The notes: generated by a model from the sequence alone, not told the origin. Counted from the first letter of the stretch, positions 10,408 through 21,395 are shown. The stretch is DNA of 64,000 nt from Flabesymbios commensalis (GCA_964017125.1 OZ024915.1:73662032-73726031); one strand, 5' to 3'. Translations and numbers: made by a program.

Positions 10408-11243
10408 AGTGTATAGTTTCGTTTTCGTGTAAGGTTATCTGTTTTGTATACTGTCTGGCAGCTGGCATAGTAATAAAAATCATGGATATAGATCTGTATG
10501 CCTACAAATAATAGTTATTTCATTTTTTAACCCCTCCACATACTCTAGCCTCTAATTATGTATAACTAACAAAAATTGAGGGCCATTAATTTTTTATTTA
10601 CAACATGTCCTTCAGACAATTATTTATTTCATGAAAATTCAATTTCAAAATATTTACTTCAAAAACACTCCACCCCCCCCCCCTGGCGATTGAGTGGTGG
10701 CCCCCTTATGACCAATCACAGAATGTCCAGCTTAGCTATTATTCGTGCACACAAAGACACTACGTAGACTCATAGTCAAATGCTGGATCCGCCATGTCTG
10801 TTTTATTAAAAAGTTGAGGCTATCTATGGATAATCGTACTTGACCGAAAATAATCAGTATATTTCAATATGTAATCAACGGGTAAAATGATTTAAATTAT
10901 ATTTTAACTTGATATAATTCAATTTTTAATTTTGTTGCTGTATTCAATTTTGAAATTTTACAAAAAATATAAAAAAACTTAAAATTTATAAATAAATATC
11001 TTTACCGAAAATACCATCAGATGCCACCATTTGCGATCTTTTTTTCAAATTTTCCTCGGGGGAGGACCCCCGGACCCCCCACCGTGTCCGCTGGGCTTCG
11101 CGCAGCGGGTATGGGGGTTCCCCCCATAAAATAGCAGCCATGAATTAGGGAAAATCCACTCCCTCCTCGTTTCGGAAAAGCTCTGTAAATCCGTACCCCT
11201 AGCGTTGTGCGTACACATGCTCATAACCCTGGCTACGCCCCTG
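10408..11243. other. Right internal part of element A
   Basis: AT-rich DNA with a C run near 10670, then a GC-rich block at 11056-11130 holding CCCCCGGACCCCCCA and GCGAAGCCCAGCGGAC-type words (on one strand or the other), common near the ends of invertebrate DNA transposons. No coding frame is seen. Confidence 0.45.
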
Positions 11244-12410
11244 AATATTGATATTGATGGTGTGAAAATCCCTCATGTACGTAGTGCAAAATATCTCGGA
11301 GTTGTAATTGATAGTGAATTGAAATGGACCGACCATATCAATGAGCTATCCAGCCGATTATCGTCGAGGCTGTATATATTACGAAAACTCAGAAAAATTT
11401 TACCCTACAACAATTTCAACTGTATTTATTATGCTATATTCCAATCTTGTATAGATTATTGTCTTAGTGTCTGGGGATCGACTTCTGAAAAACATTTGAA
11501 CCATTTACAAAAGCTGCAAAAACGAGCTGCCCGCATTGTAACCCAAAACTTTAACTGAGATGAATCGAGTATAAATATTATCAGGAACCTGGGATGGCAA
11601 ACAATTAGAGACAGATATGAATTCTTAACTTGTTGTATCACATATAAAGCACGGAACAACTTGGCACCAAATTATATTTCTGATCTTTTTTCCTCCGTTG
11701 CGGAACATCATAGTGTATTAACTAGAGGCTCAACAAATAACAATCTTTATCTACCGAAACCCAATTTAACAATATTCGAATCATCGCTAAGTTATTCCGG
11801 AGCGAATCTCTGGAATTCGTTGCCTATGCACATCAGAGATTCGCCAACATACAATACATCTAAATCTCGGCTGAAGAAATTACAAAAATCAAAACCACCT
11901 GTTTAAAATATGTAGAACAGTTTAAACTAGGGGTGTTAATTGTTTTATAGCGATGTACATATGTAAAACAATGTATGTATATAAAAAAAAGCTAACAAGT
12001 ACGTTATGTTATGTATATGTATGTGTGTATGTATGTAAATATCTATTTATATTTTACTTGTTCTCATAGTAAACACATTCTTTAAAGGGAAAAAATCATG
12101 TTTTAAAAAGTAGTTTTGTACGTTGCTACGCTTTCCAGAGTGTATTTTACCTACTATTCATATTAATATTAATATATAATATATATGTAGTTTTTTTATC
12201 TTTGGTTTTGGCGCGGGCAACATTTCTATATTATGTGTTTTAACCTTGGGGCGTTTTTATCTGTATTATAAAGCTCACTTGTATTGTATATTATATAATT
12301 GAATGTTTGTTTTTCATATACCAAAATCTCTACAGGGCACATATGAAAAATAGCCTGACTGCTAATAATGTCCACCTTGTATAAATATGTCTCAATGAAT
12401 CAATAAATAA
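11244..12410 (+). mobile_element. LINE reverse transcriptase C-terminus and 3' UTR, right part
   Basis: It continues the protein of 1-81 with DIDGVKIPHVRSAKYLGVVI, then LKWTDHI, CIDYCLSVWGS and LQKLQKRAARIV, then (after an in-frame TGA near 11556 at a probable Trp codon) LGWQTIRDRYEFL, ARNNLAPNYISDLF and SGANLWNSLP. A TAA follows at 11904. This is the typical C-terminal end of a CR1/Jockey-group ORF2. About 500 bp of AT-rich 3' UTR end in AATGAATCAATAAATAA near 12410. Confidence 0.8.
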
Positions 12411-12815
12411 CCATAGCTGGTACATTTAATGCCTAGACGTAACCATACCTGGTACCTTTGATGCCTAGACGTAACCATACCTGGTACATTTAATGCACAG
12501 ACGTAACCATACCTGGTACCTTTGATGCCTAGACGTAACCCTACCTGGTACCTTTGATGACTAGACGTAACCATACCTGGTACCTTTAATGCCTAGACGA
12601 AACCATATCTGGTACCTTTGTTGCATAAACGTAACCATACCTGGTACCTTTGTTGCCTAGACGTAACCATGCCTGGTACCTTTGATGCCTAGACGTAACC
12701 CTACCTGTACATGGTCCCTTTGGTGCATACACGTATAACCATGCATGCCCCCTTTGACCCTTATAGGCGTAGCCATACATGTACCTCTTCTATTTGACAC
12801 CTAGATGTAACCATA
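12405..12815 (+). repeat. 32-bp minisatellite, about 12 units
   Basis: The unit contains GCCTAGACGTAACCATACC and TGGTACCTTTGAT. Starts at 12431, 12463 and 12495 give the 32-bp period; the last units are degenerate. It begins right at the LINE tail. Confidence 0.95.
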
Positions 12816-13164
12816 CACTAAATCCTAGTCCCAGGTTAACCTTTGGTGGCTAGACGCACCAGATCAGTACACCGCTTTTTTCTGGCTCATTGAGCAAAGC
12901 TATGGATCGAAAGATAAGAGCATAATATAATGGTGATTACAACAGTCTAGTTTTCATCTTTCAGTAATTAAGAGCCGGCGATTTAATCAGCAATGACGGC
13001 TTCTAATGTATCAAAAATGTCTAAAATGTATGTTTTAAAGCCTCAGTGAATTAATGTAACGTTGAATTGATTTTTCATTGAGAAATGTTGTATTTTAAAA
13101 GCTCTCTATGCTATCGTCTCGATAATTATATTTGTTTTGTTGTTTTTGCTGTACTCGATTTATT
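12816..13164. other. AT-rich spacer, nothing recognised
   Basis: No repeat or coding frame that I can support. Confidence 0.4.
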
Positions 13165-13205
13165 ACACAGGACCTGGGGTGTAAATGGTGTGAGCTCACC
13201 CAATG

Positions 13206-13362
13206 CCAGGGGCCCATCCCTCAAAGTATCTTAACATTAGGATCATCTTAACTTTCTCTTTTTTGCATTAGAAAAGTTAATATCATCTTAACTTTTTAAT
13301 GCAAATAAGAGAAAGTTAAGATGATCTTAATTTTAAGATGCTTTGTGGGATGGGCCCCTGGG
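13206..13362. mobile_element. 157-bp hairpin MITE
   Basis: Inverted ends CCAGGGGCCCATCCC... and ...GGGATGGGCCCCTGG, with inner arms sharing ATCATCTTAACTTTCTCTT and its complement. Nearly the whole element folds on itself. Confidence 0.8.
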
Positions 13363-13487
13363 TCCATCACACTAAGTAACTTAAAATTTAGATTATCTTA
13401 ATTTTCTCTTATTTTCAATTAAAAACTTAAGAACATTTCTAATACAAATGAGAGATACCTGGGCTGTAAAGGATGTGAGCTCACCGA

Positions 13488-13655
13488 AGACCTGGGGCTC
13501 ATTTCACTACGAAAATCTCATCCTAACTTTCAGTCATTTACCATTAAAAAGTTAAGATGATTTTAAGATGATCCTAACTTTTTAACATGTTGAATGATAA
13601 ATGACCTAAACTAGGTCAAAGTTAAGATAAGGTTTTCTTAATGAAACGAGCCCCT
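13488..13655. mobile_element. Second hairpin MITE, related type
   Basis: Ends CCTGGGGCTCATTTCA and, on the other strand, CCAGGGGCTCGTTTCATTAA. Inner arms are AGTCATTTACCATT and GGTCATTTATCATT plus AAAGTTAAGAT motifs. Between the two hairpins (13363-13455) lies a decayed relative with TTAAGAACATTTCTAATAC. Confidence 0.7.
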
Positions 13656-13790
13656 GGGCTGTGAAAGGTGCTGGCTCATACAGAACCTGGGCTGGGAGTG
13701 TTGTCAGAATCTGGGATGTAAAGTGTAAAGTTCACCCAGGACTTGGGTTGTAAAGTGTGTTGGACTCAGTACCCGGGCTGCGTGCTAATC

Positions 13791-14352
13791 GCTCTGGACG
13801 ATGTGGCGGGGGTTTGAGAGAGGACATAGATATCCCGAGGCCGGAACCTCTAAAACGACAGTGCTGGTTTTATCTGAACCAGGCCACCATATCGCGTGAG
13901 AAAGGACGCAAACGGATCAGCACGGACAATATCCGAACAATGTCTGGCCGACGTCAATGCCGTTGGCCTAACTATGAACCAGCTTGGACCGCAAATCCTC
14001 TCAGACTATCTGCCCTGCCATGGCAACTGGGCCCATTTTCTGTATGGATCAGCCGGGAGTGAGCTTTACGCTGTTTTTACGTCTCCATTAGTCCCAAGTT
14101 TTCAAGGGTACATGTATTGTTTATTAGCCTGACGTGACTCCGAAAGAGGGAACACTTTGAGGATTGCACATTTGTGTCAGGGACGTATTTACTTGAAAAC
14201 CCCCTTAAATTCCAGAGGGTTGAATTTTTATCTCAAGATCATTACAGATTCACGTCTCCATATTACAATAAATGCACCACGAAATCGCACCAGAATCTGA
14301 CGTCTGTATACTTCAGATTCTGACGTATAAAATCGATCACCACAATGTAATC
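13791..14352. other. Unexplained stretch
   Basis: 13791-14060 is GC-richer than its surroundings and open in two frames for 80-100 codons, without a recognisable motif or splice sites. It contains a CTGGCCGACGTCAATGCCG palindrome word. I do not call a gene. Confidence 0.3.
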
Positions 14353-14356
14353 TTAA

Positions 14357-14616
14357 AGGTGATCTATCACCTCTTATATGGTATGAATAATTATGCCCTT
14401 ATATGGGGTAATTGGCTATCATGTGACCCTCTCAGAGGGTCACATGATAGCCAATCACCCCATATATGGGGGTGATTGGCTACCATGTGAACCTCTCAGA
14501 GGGTCACATGATAGCCAATCACCCCATATAAGAGAACAGTTGTGCCCCATCTTGTGGCAACTTTGATTTATTTGTCACAAATTTATTCATACTATATAAG
14601 GGGTGATAGACCACCT
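14357..14616. mobile_element. 260-bp TTAA-flanked MITE with internal palindromes
   Basis: TTAA lies at 14353-14356 and 14617-14620. The ends are AGGTGATCTATCACC and, inverted, AGGTGGTCTATCACC, followed by TTATATGGTATGAATAA and its inverted relative. Inside, TTGGCTATCATGTGACCCTC and its complement alternate three to four times around CTCAGAGGGTC. Confidence 0.8.
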
Positions 14617-14784
14617 TTAAAACTATTTATAATGACCATAGACACATAATATAGTTATTCAAATGCGCCCGAATGCGCCCCATGTTATTGTATTTCTGGA
14701 CACGCCACCGTGTGCACATGCGAAGAAAAAAATGTCAGAAAAAAATAAACATCTAGTTTTATCCCAGCTTTTTATAATCATGAT

Positions 14785-14872
14785 AATGCTGGGCCTGCGT
14801 CACTGACAGTCGACCGGCGTTACATACTTAAGTACTCTGGTCCACAGTCAGCGACGCTGGACCAGCGTTATG
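14785..14872. repeat. Short inverted repeat of the GCTGGACCAGCGT type
   Basis: CGACGCTGGACCAGCGTTA near 14849 with TGCGTCACTGACAGTCGACC on the left; a degenerate member of the dispersed CAACGTTGG palindromes. Confidence 0.45.
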
Positions 14873-15420
14873 AATGAGTGAATATTGCTTCACGTCACAA
14901 CCATTGCAATGTCGCGAAGCCCGAAGTCGAGAGTATATAACCCACGCTTTTACAATGAATTCTTTGTAGTGCACAGTACCCTACCGTAGACAACAGTGTT
15001 TGCATCACTGCACTGTCTGCATTGTCAGTATTGTCTGCATGTATATGAACAATTTCTATGACACTTTTCTGTCAAACAATTGAAACATGGCGACGGCATT
15101 TAAATATGGGTGGATCTCAAAGACAAAAATGTAATGACCGACATTTTGTCATAATTCGTCTTTTTCGAAACCTAATTATGTTGCCAACGAATGTTTCTAA
15201 AAGTTGTAATCTATATCGGAATGTTGCCTTCTCTCATTCAAACAGGCAAAAAGATATAACAGAGCCAAAACGAAAACATGCCATTTGCCTGGGTATGGGC
15301 TTTTAATTAGCATAACGTAAATTTAAATGTTGCATTTGAAAAAGGAAATGTTGCCACATAGCATAAAGAAACAAGAATTATGCATAATACAATTTATAAT
15401 GTTACCCACATAGATAACGT
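14873..15420. other. No feature recognised
   Basis: Only short frames without coding character. Confidence 0.35.
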
Positions 15421-15670
15421 GTGCCAGGATAGCTCATTGATAGCGTGGTTGACTCGGAGACTGGGGGTACCGGCTTCGAGTCCCGCTACTGCCGATATCT
15501 TTCTTCTGTGCACACATATGCAGTGACCTAAACTGTTCAAATGCATGGGATAATAATGACAACCGAACGCATGACCGATTCGCACCGCATAAAAAACGTA
15601 CAAAAAAATAAAGATATAAAAATGACCAATATGTCAAAGTTGACATGTAAACGGTCAAAAAAAACTGAAA
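15421..15670 (+). mobile_element. tRNA-derived SINE, family 1
   Basis: A tRNA-like head has box A TAGCTCATTGATAGCGTGG (15430-15448) and box B GGCTTCGAGTCCCGC (15472-15486). The body continues with GCCGATATCTTTC, CAGTGACC(T/C)AAACTGTTC and TGACCRATATGTCAAAGTTG and ends in an A-rich tail. A second copy lies inverted at 37210-37455. It is not a functional tRNA gene: the acceptor stem is not closed and the body follows directly. Confidence 0.85.
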
Positions 15671-15834
15671 AAAAAAAAAACATAGTACAATGAAATTTCA
15701 CATGTAATTTTGTAATTTTAACCCCTATCCCCTTCTATAAATAACTACTTCAATAATATCCCACACAATTCGGTACGAAAAGTACAGGCAGTGAGGCACC
15801 CCAGATAATATTTTAACAGACGCTAATTGTTTAA

Positions 15835-16072
15835 CCCTTCAACCGCCGGTGCCGCATATATTCGGGGTTTCATTTATTATTAGCACATTAAGTACCACTT
15901 TTTAAATATGTCAAAGATAAAACGTGACATCAACCAGCAAGATTTGAAAAGAGTTCACTTCCATTTTGTCAAATCTGAATAATTTCCACTCACTTGAAGT
16001 TGTGGATCGCGTCAGCGAGACACAACATAAAGTGGGTGAAAATTCAAATTGAATAATTTAGCGGTTAAAGGG
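15835..16072. mobile_element. TTAA-type MITE with CCCTT/AAGGG ends (type P1)
   Basis: TTAA at 15831, then CCCTTCAACCGCC; the right end is GCGGTTAAAGGG followed by TAAA. The core is the hairpin CACTTGAAGTTGTGG / CGAGACACAAC. CCC..GGG ends at TTAA suggest a piggyBac-type non-autonomous element. Confidence 0.65.
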
Positions 16073-16075
16073 TAA

Positions 16076-16306
16076 ACCCTTATTCTGTTGATCACGACTA
16101 TTGTCGTTTTTAATATGTTTTATTAGTCGACCAAATCATTTTATTGGGAATGAAAGGTGTGTCTAAACATCAAGATTTCCAATTGTGCTCAAATTAAACA
16201 ATTATAAGTTTTTTTTAGCCATTTGAAGTTGTGGATCTCGGTGGCGAGACACAACTTTAAGTGGGGGGGGGGGGATTTAAATAAGTTAACTTAGCAGGAT
16301 AAGGGG
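16076..16306. mobile_element. TTAA-type MITE (type P2), abutting the previous one
   Basis: Starts CCCTTATTCTGTTGATCACG directly after TAAA and ends AGCAGGATAAGG. It shares GTGTCTAAACATCAAG and the TTGAAGTTGTGGATCTCGG hairpin with 30725-30954, which is in the opposite orientation. A G run near 16263 interrupts it. Confidence 0.6.
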
Positions 16307-16309
16307 TAA

Positions 16310-17145
16310 TGTGACAGGTGAATGAAAATATATTATATCATTTTTTATTTCGAAACCAATGAAAGCATGTATCATTATTTCACTACAATATATCATAAAT
16401 CGAAACATACACTTCTGGTAATTTACATGTGTACAATGTACTAATATTTAAACTTAATCTTGTTTTCGAATGTTTGAAGATAAACAGAGAGTATAAATGG
16501 ATATAACAAAAAATTGACGCATTGTAATTCTTTGACGCATTGTATTTCTTCAACCAAAAACAAGCAAAATTATCTAAAGTTGACATTTGGCAATCATGTT
16601 TCAAAATGTGTAATGTATTCTATTTTATTCATCTAGTAATTTATTGATTTTTAAAATTATCACGATTAAATTAGCATAAAATTTGTATAGATTTGATTTG
16701 ATTTGATGATCTGGAACGTTCTGAAAATACTCATCGCATTGCATTCAGAATCACAAAGTTAATGTGAAGCAAAATATACCTTTTCTAATACATTAGTAAG
16801 CCCAGTCTTTCGTAATTGTACTAGCATAAAATTTGCCGTTAGCCATAGTTAAAAAACATATATAAATTCAGGAATCTGAATTCAAAGATTTTATATTAGC
16901 AATATGGACACGTTCACACGTCATAAAAATAAAAAAATGGCAGTGCGTTGCGGTTAATATACATATAACATTAGTGGGAAAAACCAGTTTAAAATCCTTA
17001 GACCTACTGTCCCGTACGACGATTACATCACAGATAGCGCTGGTAGTCATTTATCTGATACCTAGGTTTGTTTTATGCACCAAAAATGAGGTAAACCACT
17101 ATCATAAACTATATTCCAGGGGTATTATTCTAAAACTCATAGACA
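16310..17145. other. AT-rich stretch, nothing recognised
   Basis: No repeat partner or coding frame found by eye. Confidence 0.35.
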
Positions 17146-19068
17146 CCTGGAACAAATTTGTAACAAGCTGAAAATTTCAGCATATATTCCTTTAAAATCA
17201 CAGTTATATTAGTGCCCGAAATTGGGGGTAATAAAGGGTAAATAAGGGTAATAAAGGGTAAATAAGGGTGATAAAAGGTATAATGACAATAACTTTCAAG
17301 CTATTTAATCTGGATTTATAAAATTTGTATCTAAACTTTAGCACTTGCGGTATCCATTAAAAATATTTGTATTAATTTTTAACAACCCTTTCATCTCCAA
17401 ACGTTACAAATAGGGTAAAATAGTGGTGGGAAACATAACTTATGAGCTATTTCACCTAGATTCATAAAATGTGTATGTAGCATCGGAGGAAAAAAAGTTA
17501 AAAACAATTCTAAAACTTAGCGACCTCCCTTTAAAGGGTCCCCTTGGTATGAGACATTTTCAATTTTGTCAATTTTGAAAAATTAATTATATGAAGCTAT
17601 ATAGCGTACTGATCTTAACTGAAAAGACAAAAAAGTAAAAAAAAACAACTTTAAAGCACCGAACAAGAGTGTAATAGTTATATTTCCAGGTCGTATATTG
17701 CCATGTGAACGAAACAAGTCAGCAATATACAGCAATTTACACCACATATTCCCACCTCGTGGACGATCAGATTAAAGCAATCGCCGCTAATCGGTGTCTT
17801 ATAATCAGGCCATGGGGGGACACACCTGCAACACTGATTGTCTGCCCAATGCTGGGCCGACGGCACAACATGTGGCCCGATGCTGTAGGAACATACAACC
17901 GTTCTTTAGCAAGTGTTCAGGTATACAGAATGTTTGTTTGGGTTTTAAGCAGATTCATAGAAATGTTGATAAAAATTTTTTTTTTAAATCTAAAAAAATG
18001 AGATCATGACATTACAAAGCTTAAAACGAAAATTGTTGTCATCCCAAGGAGCTGCTTTAATTACCAAAAACAACAATTTTAACCACCTTTTCTTCTAAAA
18101 AGTGTTACGTATGGGTAAAATGGGGAGGGGGGGGTGATAACCATAGCTTATGAACTATTTGGTCTAGAGTTACAAAATTTGCATTTGAAGTTATGTTTTA
18201 AAACATGAGGAATCCATTACTTTCACTTATATAATTTTTTAACAACCCTTTTATTCCCCAAAGTGGTGAATAACGGAAAATTAGGGATATTCATAAAATT
18301 GGTATCTAGATATTTGTTCTAGCATCAAACAAAAAAGTGTAGGCCTAATTGACGGAAAAAACTACCATCACCATTTAAGCTCCAAAAACGAAATTGTAGA
18401 TGATGTTGTATTAATTTTTAACAGCCTTTTCATTCCTCAGAAATATTTTTTCGTATTATGTGGATTGTTAATCAAATAATAAAACAGTTAATTAAAATTT
18501 ATTTTAATGAGCTATAATTAAAAAAAAATGGTTTCACATATCTAGGTGGGCCCTACCATCATTATAAATCTAGGTAAAATAGCTCACAAGTGTTGTTATT
18601 ATGCTATTTTTTGCTTTGGGCATGAAAGGGTTTTAAAAAATTAATACGAATGATAATATTACCACCCCGGGTATGTTTGGATACCAATTTTATGAATCTA
18701 GGTCAAATAAGTTATAAATAAGTTATGGTTATCACCCCCATTTTTCCACTTTTGAGAGGAAAGGGTGGTTAAAAATTTATAAAAAGTTGTTGCTGGCGAT
18801 TAAAGGGAGGTCGCCGATTTTTAAAAAGTCTTATATTTTTTGCTAGATACAAATTTTATGAATCTAGGTCAAATAGCTCATACTTTATGGTTATTATCCC
18901 TATTTTATCATATTTACCACTTTTGGAGATGAAAGGGTGGCGAAAAATTAATACAAATGATTTTAGTTGATTCCGCGGGTGCTGAAACATATGTTTAGAT
19001 AGTATTTTTTTGAATTTAGGTTAAATAGTTATTTACCCCCATTTAGCTTGTTACGAATTTGTTCCGGG
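17146..19068. mobile_element. Foldback-like element built of subrepeats
   Basis: The outer ends are inverted: CCTGGAACAAATTTGTAAC at 17146 and the complement of GTTACGAATTTGTTCCGGG ending at 19068. Words such as GGTATCTAAA, ATTAATTTTTAACAACCC, TTTCATCTCCAAA and CTTATGAGCTATTT recur about every 170-250 bp in one direction to about 18500, and as complements from 18540 to 19040. Long inverted arms of direct subrepeats are the hallmark of foldback elements. A TTAA MITE (17535-18056) is inserted in the left arm. Confidence 0.6.
17535..18056 (+). mobile_element. 522-bp TTAA-flanked non-autonomous element, copy 1
   Basis: TTAA at 17531-17534 and 18057-18060. Ends AGGGTCCCCTTGG and, inverted, AGCAGCTCCTTGGGATGA. 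A full-length relative at 45119-45621 is similar throughout, which confirms the boundaries. Confidence 0.85.
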
Positions 19069-19302
19069 TTAATATATAATACCACTGGACTACTAGACTT
19101 GAACCAAACACCGCTTGAAAAATATTTGTGGTGATATAATAACTGTTAAGTACCTAGTAGGTACATAGCATTTGTGATTACGACGACTGCCGCCTTAAAA
19201 TTCAAAATGGCGGCCATCAGCATTAACTTATCACCTGTCAACATTTTTGCAATCATTGAGCCCATAAAAAGCTACTTAAAGTATTATTTGTAATAAATGT
19301 GT

Positions 19303-20006
19303 TGCTTTTATGACGATTTGAACAATGATAGTGATATCGATGGGTTAAAACAATAGTGTGCTAAGTGACATTTTTGACCTTTAGAATAATAACCAGCTAA
19401 GTCGTCTATAATATGTATAAAGTTTGAATTTACTCCAAATTCAGGTTGAAACAACAGATCAAGTCGACTTAGCACATTGTTATTCTCGGGAAAAGGAGCA
19501 CATATCAGCATAATATCTGTCCAACACAGGACCAAGTCGACTTGACACATTGTTATTCTCGTGTTATATGCTTATGGGCTCTGTTTCTAGGAGAACAACG
19601 GTGCAAGTGCACTTAGCGCATTCTTATTCTGAGACATGTGGAGACAACACAAGGGAAATGTCTGGACTTAGTTTATTGTTGATCTAGGGACAATCTCTGT
19701 ATATTCTGTGTTCCTGGTGTAACAAAGCGCTAAGTCAACTTGGTGTCTTGTTGATCCCAATTTTGCTTCTGTAAATCACTTTTGCAGGTAAAAAATACTC
19801 TGATAACTTCACTTGATCTACTGTCAAATTCCAATCGCTGTGTGTTTCATCAGTATAAGTCCAAGTCTACATGCTGATAAGTGGATTTAGCAGACTGTAG
19901 TTCTAAGCAAAAAGATAAACACAATTTCGCTGTCAAGTCGAATTGACCCACTATTGTTTTAGACCATCGATATGTGGTGCACAATTTTTCAAATCATCAC
20001 AAGAGT
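19303..20006. mobile_element. Inverted-repeat element with internal AAGTCGACTTAG repeats
   Basis: Left arm (19303-19357) and right arm (19951-20006, inverted) share TGAYGATTTGAA, ATATCGATGG and TAAAACAATAGTG. Between them, AAGTCGACTTAGCACATTG and TTATTCTCGGG recur in at least four degenerate units. Confidence 0.6.
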
Positions 20007-20263
20007 CGGTACAAATAGTATAAACTTTGATATGCTAAATTATTCATAGTGGCCACACGTTAGTATGCAGAAGGTTACACCGACACTTTGATATATGGAA
20101 ATGATTTGTCAGACTATATTTTAGGCCTGAAATGTAATATTGAAGCTGCAAGTCCTATCACACTCTACATTTTGTGGATAGACTTTCAGAGAGGATAAAA
20201 ACCTACAAATGTGTTAGTGTATTAACCCTGACAGCCCTTAATGTTGTAGGTCTACGGTATTTA

Positions 20264-20528
20264 TAATATCTGTGAAACTCAATGACCTCGACCTCCTTCG
20301 TTTTCACCGAGCTGACTAATACAATGAAGTATGGGGAAGGGTTCTTATATAAACTTGTTTTCACCTAGTGACGTCACTGCATTTCACAGTATGAAGTATG
20401 GGGGAGGGGTGTTATATAACATTGTTTTCACCTAGTGACGTCACTGCATTTCACAGTATAAAATACTGGGGAGGGGTGTTATATAACATTGTTTTCACCG
20501 AGTGACGTCACTGCGTTTCACAGAATAG
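20264..20528. mobile_element. TTCTGTGAAAC MITE with triplicated inner unit
   Basis: Left end CTGTGAAACTCAATGACC, right end GCGTTTCACAG. The inner segment (GAAGTATGGGGGAGGGGTGTT, TTTTCACC, GAGTGACGTCACTGC, TTTCACAG) occurs three times with a 67-bp period. The copy at 26503-26636 has it once. Confidence 0.75.
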
Positions 20529-20587
20529 ATGTTTTATTTCTTTCCGTGTGGGGATCGACTTCAGACCTATATAGTCGATCCCAACAC

Positions 20588-20603
20588 CGGGGGGGGGGGG
20601 GGG
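20588..20603 (+). repeat. G homopolymer run
   Basis: About 16 G in a row. Similar runs occur near 16263, 50228, 62597 and, as C, near 10669, 35999 and 63173. Confidence 0.9.
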
Positions 20604-20699
20604 ATTTTATTACAAGCATACCAGCAACTGGTGGATTAGATTGGTGTGCGCATTCTGTGTAGATCCTGCTAAAACACAAATCTGACCAGATGATTGGTG

Positions 20700-20770
20700 A
20701 ATACTGACCACCATCTGCGACGCTGGCCCAACACTAACACAGAATTGGTTCAACGTCGCATGTTCTGGTC
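20700..20770. repeat. CAACGTTGG-type palindromic repeat
   Basis: TCTGCGACGCTGGCCCAAC with GGTTCAACGTCGCATGTTC; member of the dispersed palindrome family. Confidence 0.55.
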
Positions 20771-20799
20771 AGCTCCTTTATCTGCGGCCGGCCCTGATG

Positions 20800-21112
20800 G
20801 CTCATGGGCGGGGCGCTAGGGTAGTGCTTAGCACCGCTGCCTTTCACGCCGGAGCGCGGGGTTCGTTTTCCGGTTTCGGCGGTTTGCAAGAAACAAAAAA
20901 TGTTTTCCCCCATCCACTCGTAAAACTCGGTATTGTGGGTAGCCTCTGTGACCGAGAGGTAGCGTGCTCAGCCTCAGACCTCCAGGATTTGAATTTTGCA
21001 TCCTGTGTCTGGAGGGCAGTGTCATCTCATTCATCCCGCCATATTAGGAGGTTCTCCTGGCCCAATTTAGCACAAAAATGGCCTAAGACCCGATTTATTT
21101 CCTTTCCCATGG
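20800..21112 (+). mobile_element. Composite SINE, family 2 (two tRNA-like modules), copy 1
   Basis: Module 1: GGGTAGTGCTTAGCACCGC (box A) and GGGGTTCGTTTTCCGG (box B). Module 2: GACCGAGAGGTAGCGTGCTC and a degenerate box B GATTTGAATTTTGCATCC. A shared 3' body has GGAGGTTCTCCTGG and GGCCTAA. Copies lie inverted at 44690-45030 and 50815-51120. Confidence 0.75.
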
Positions 21113-21395
21113 CTCGTTCGTATCGACTGTGTTTTGTAACCTAAAGATACCAGGTTCGAATCTCAGTCGGGGCGGATATTTGTCATTATGGTTGTGCATA
21201 TACAATGCTCCAAACTGTTCCAAGGCGTGGAGTGTATAGTGCTGTCAATAGTACTGTGCAATGTAATGAACCCGTGAAGTCATTCGAAATAAGAGGAGGG
21301 CATAGGCCCGGCTTCGGTCTTCCTTCTGTCGCGATATTGGCTCAATGTGCAGAAAGCTACGTAAAGCAGTATTCACGTACTCACTCGTCCTGTGC
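21113..21395 (+). mobile_element. tRNA-derived SINE, family 3, copy 1
   Basis: Box B GGTTCGAATCTCAGTCGG near 21153, then TTGTCATTATGGTTGTGCAT, TCTGTCGCGATATTGGCTC and the end CTACGTAAAGCAGTATTC plus CACTCACTC-like tail. The same body is present at 55480-55712. Confidence 0.7.

Larger units (their letters stand above)
82..11243. mobile_element. Composite DNA element inserted in the LINE (element A)
   Basis: The ends are inverted: CAGGCGCGTAGCCAG at 82 and, read on the other strand, CAGGGGCGTAGCCAG ending at 11243. The flanks carry a 5-bp direct repeat AATAT (77-81 and 11244-11248). Removing the insert and one AATAT restores the LINE frame SLNIDIDGVKI without a shift, so the boundaries are firm. 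CAGGGG termini with a 5-bp duplication fit a hAT-like element from memory, but no transposase of its own is visible. Most of its 11.16 kb is later nested material: satellites and the nuclease-bearing element at 2948-9592. Confidence 0.75.
13165..13790 (+). repeat. Degenerate CCTGGGCTGTAAAG repeat split by hairpin elements
   Basis: Units of the form CCTGGGCTGTAAAGGATGTG plus GAGCTCACC occur near 13172, 13457, 13653, 13686, 13712 and 13740. The hairpins at 13206-13362 and 13488-13655 separate them. Confidence 0.6.

Noticed and set aside
13757-14132. GC-rich frames of 78 and 101 codons
   Set aside because: Two overlapping frames without conserved motifs; neither can be preferred.
15421-15500. 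A tRNA gene
   Set aside because: Box A and B are present but the cloverleaf ends are missing and a second copy shares the non-tRNA body, so it is a SINE.
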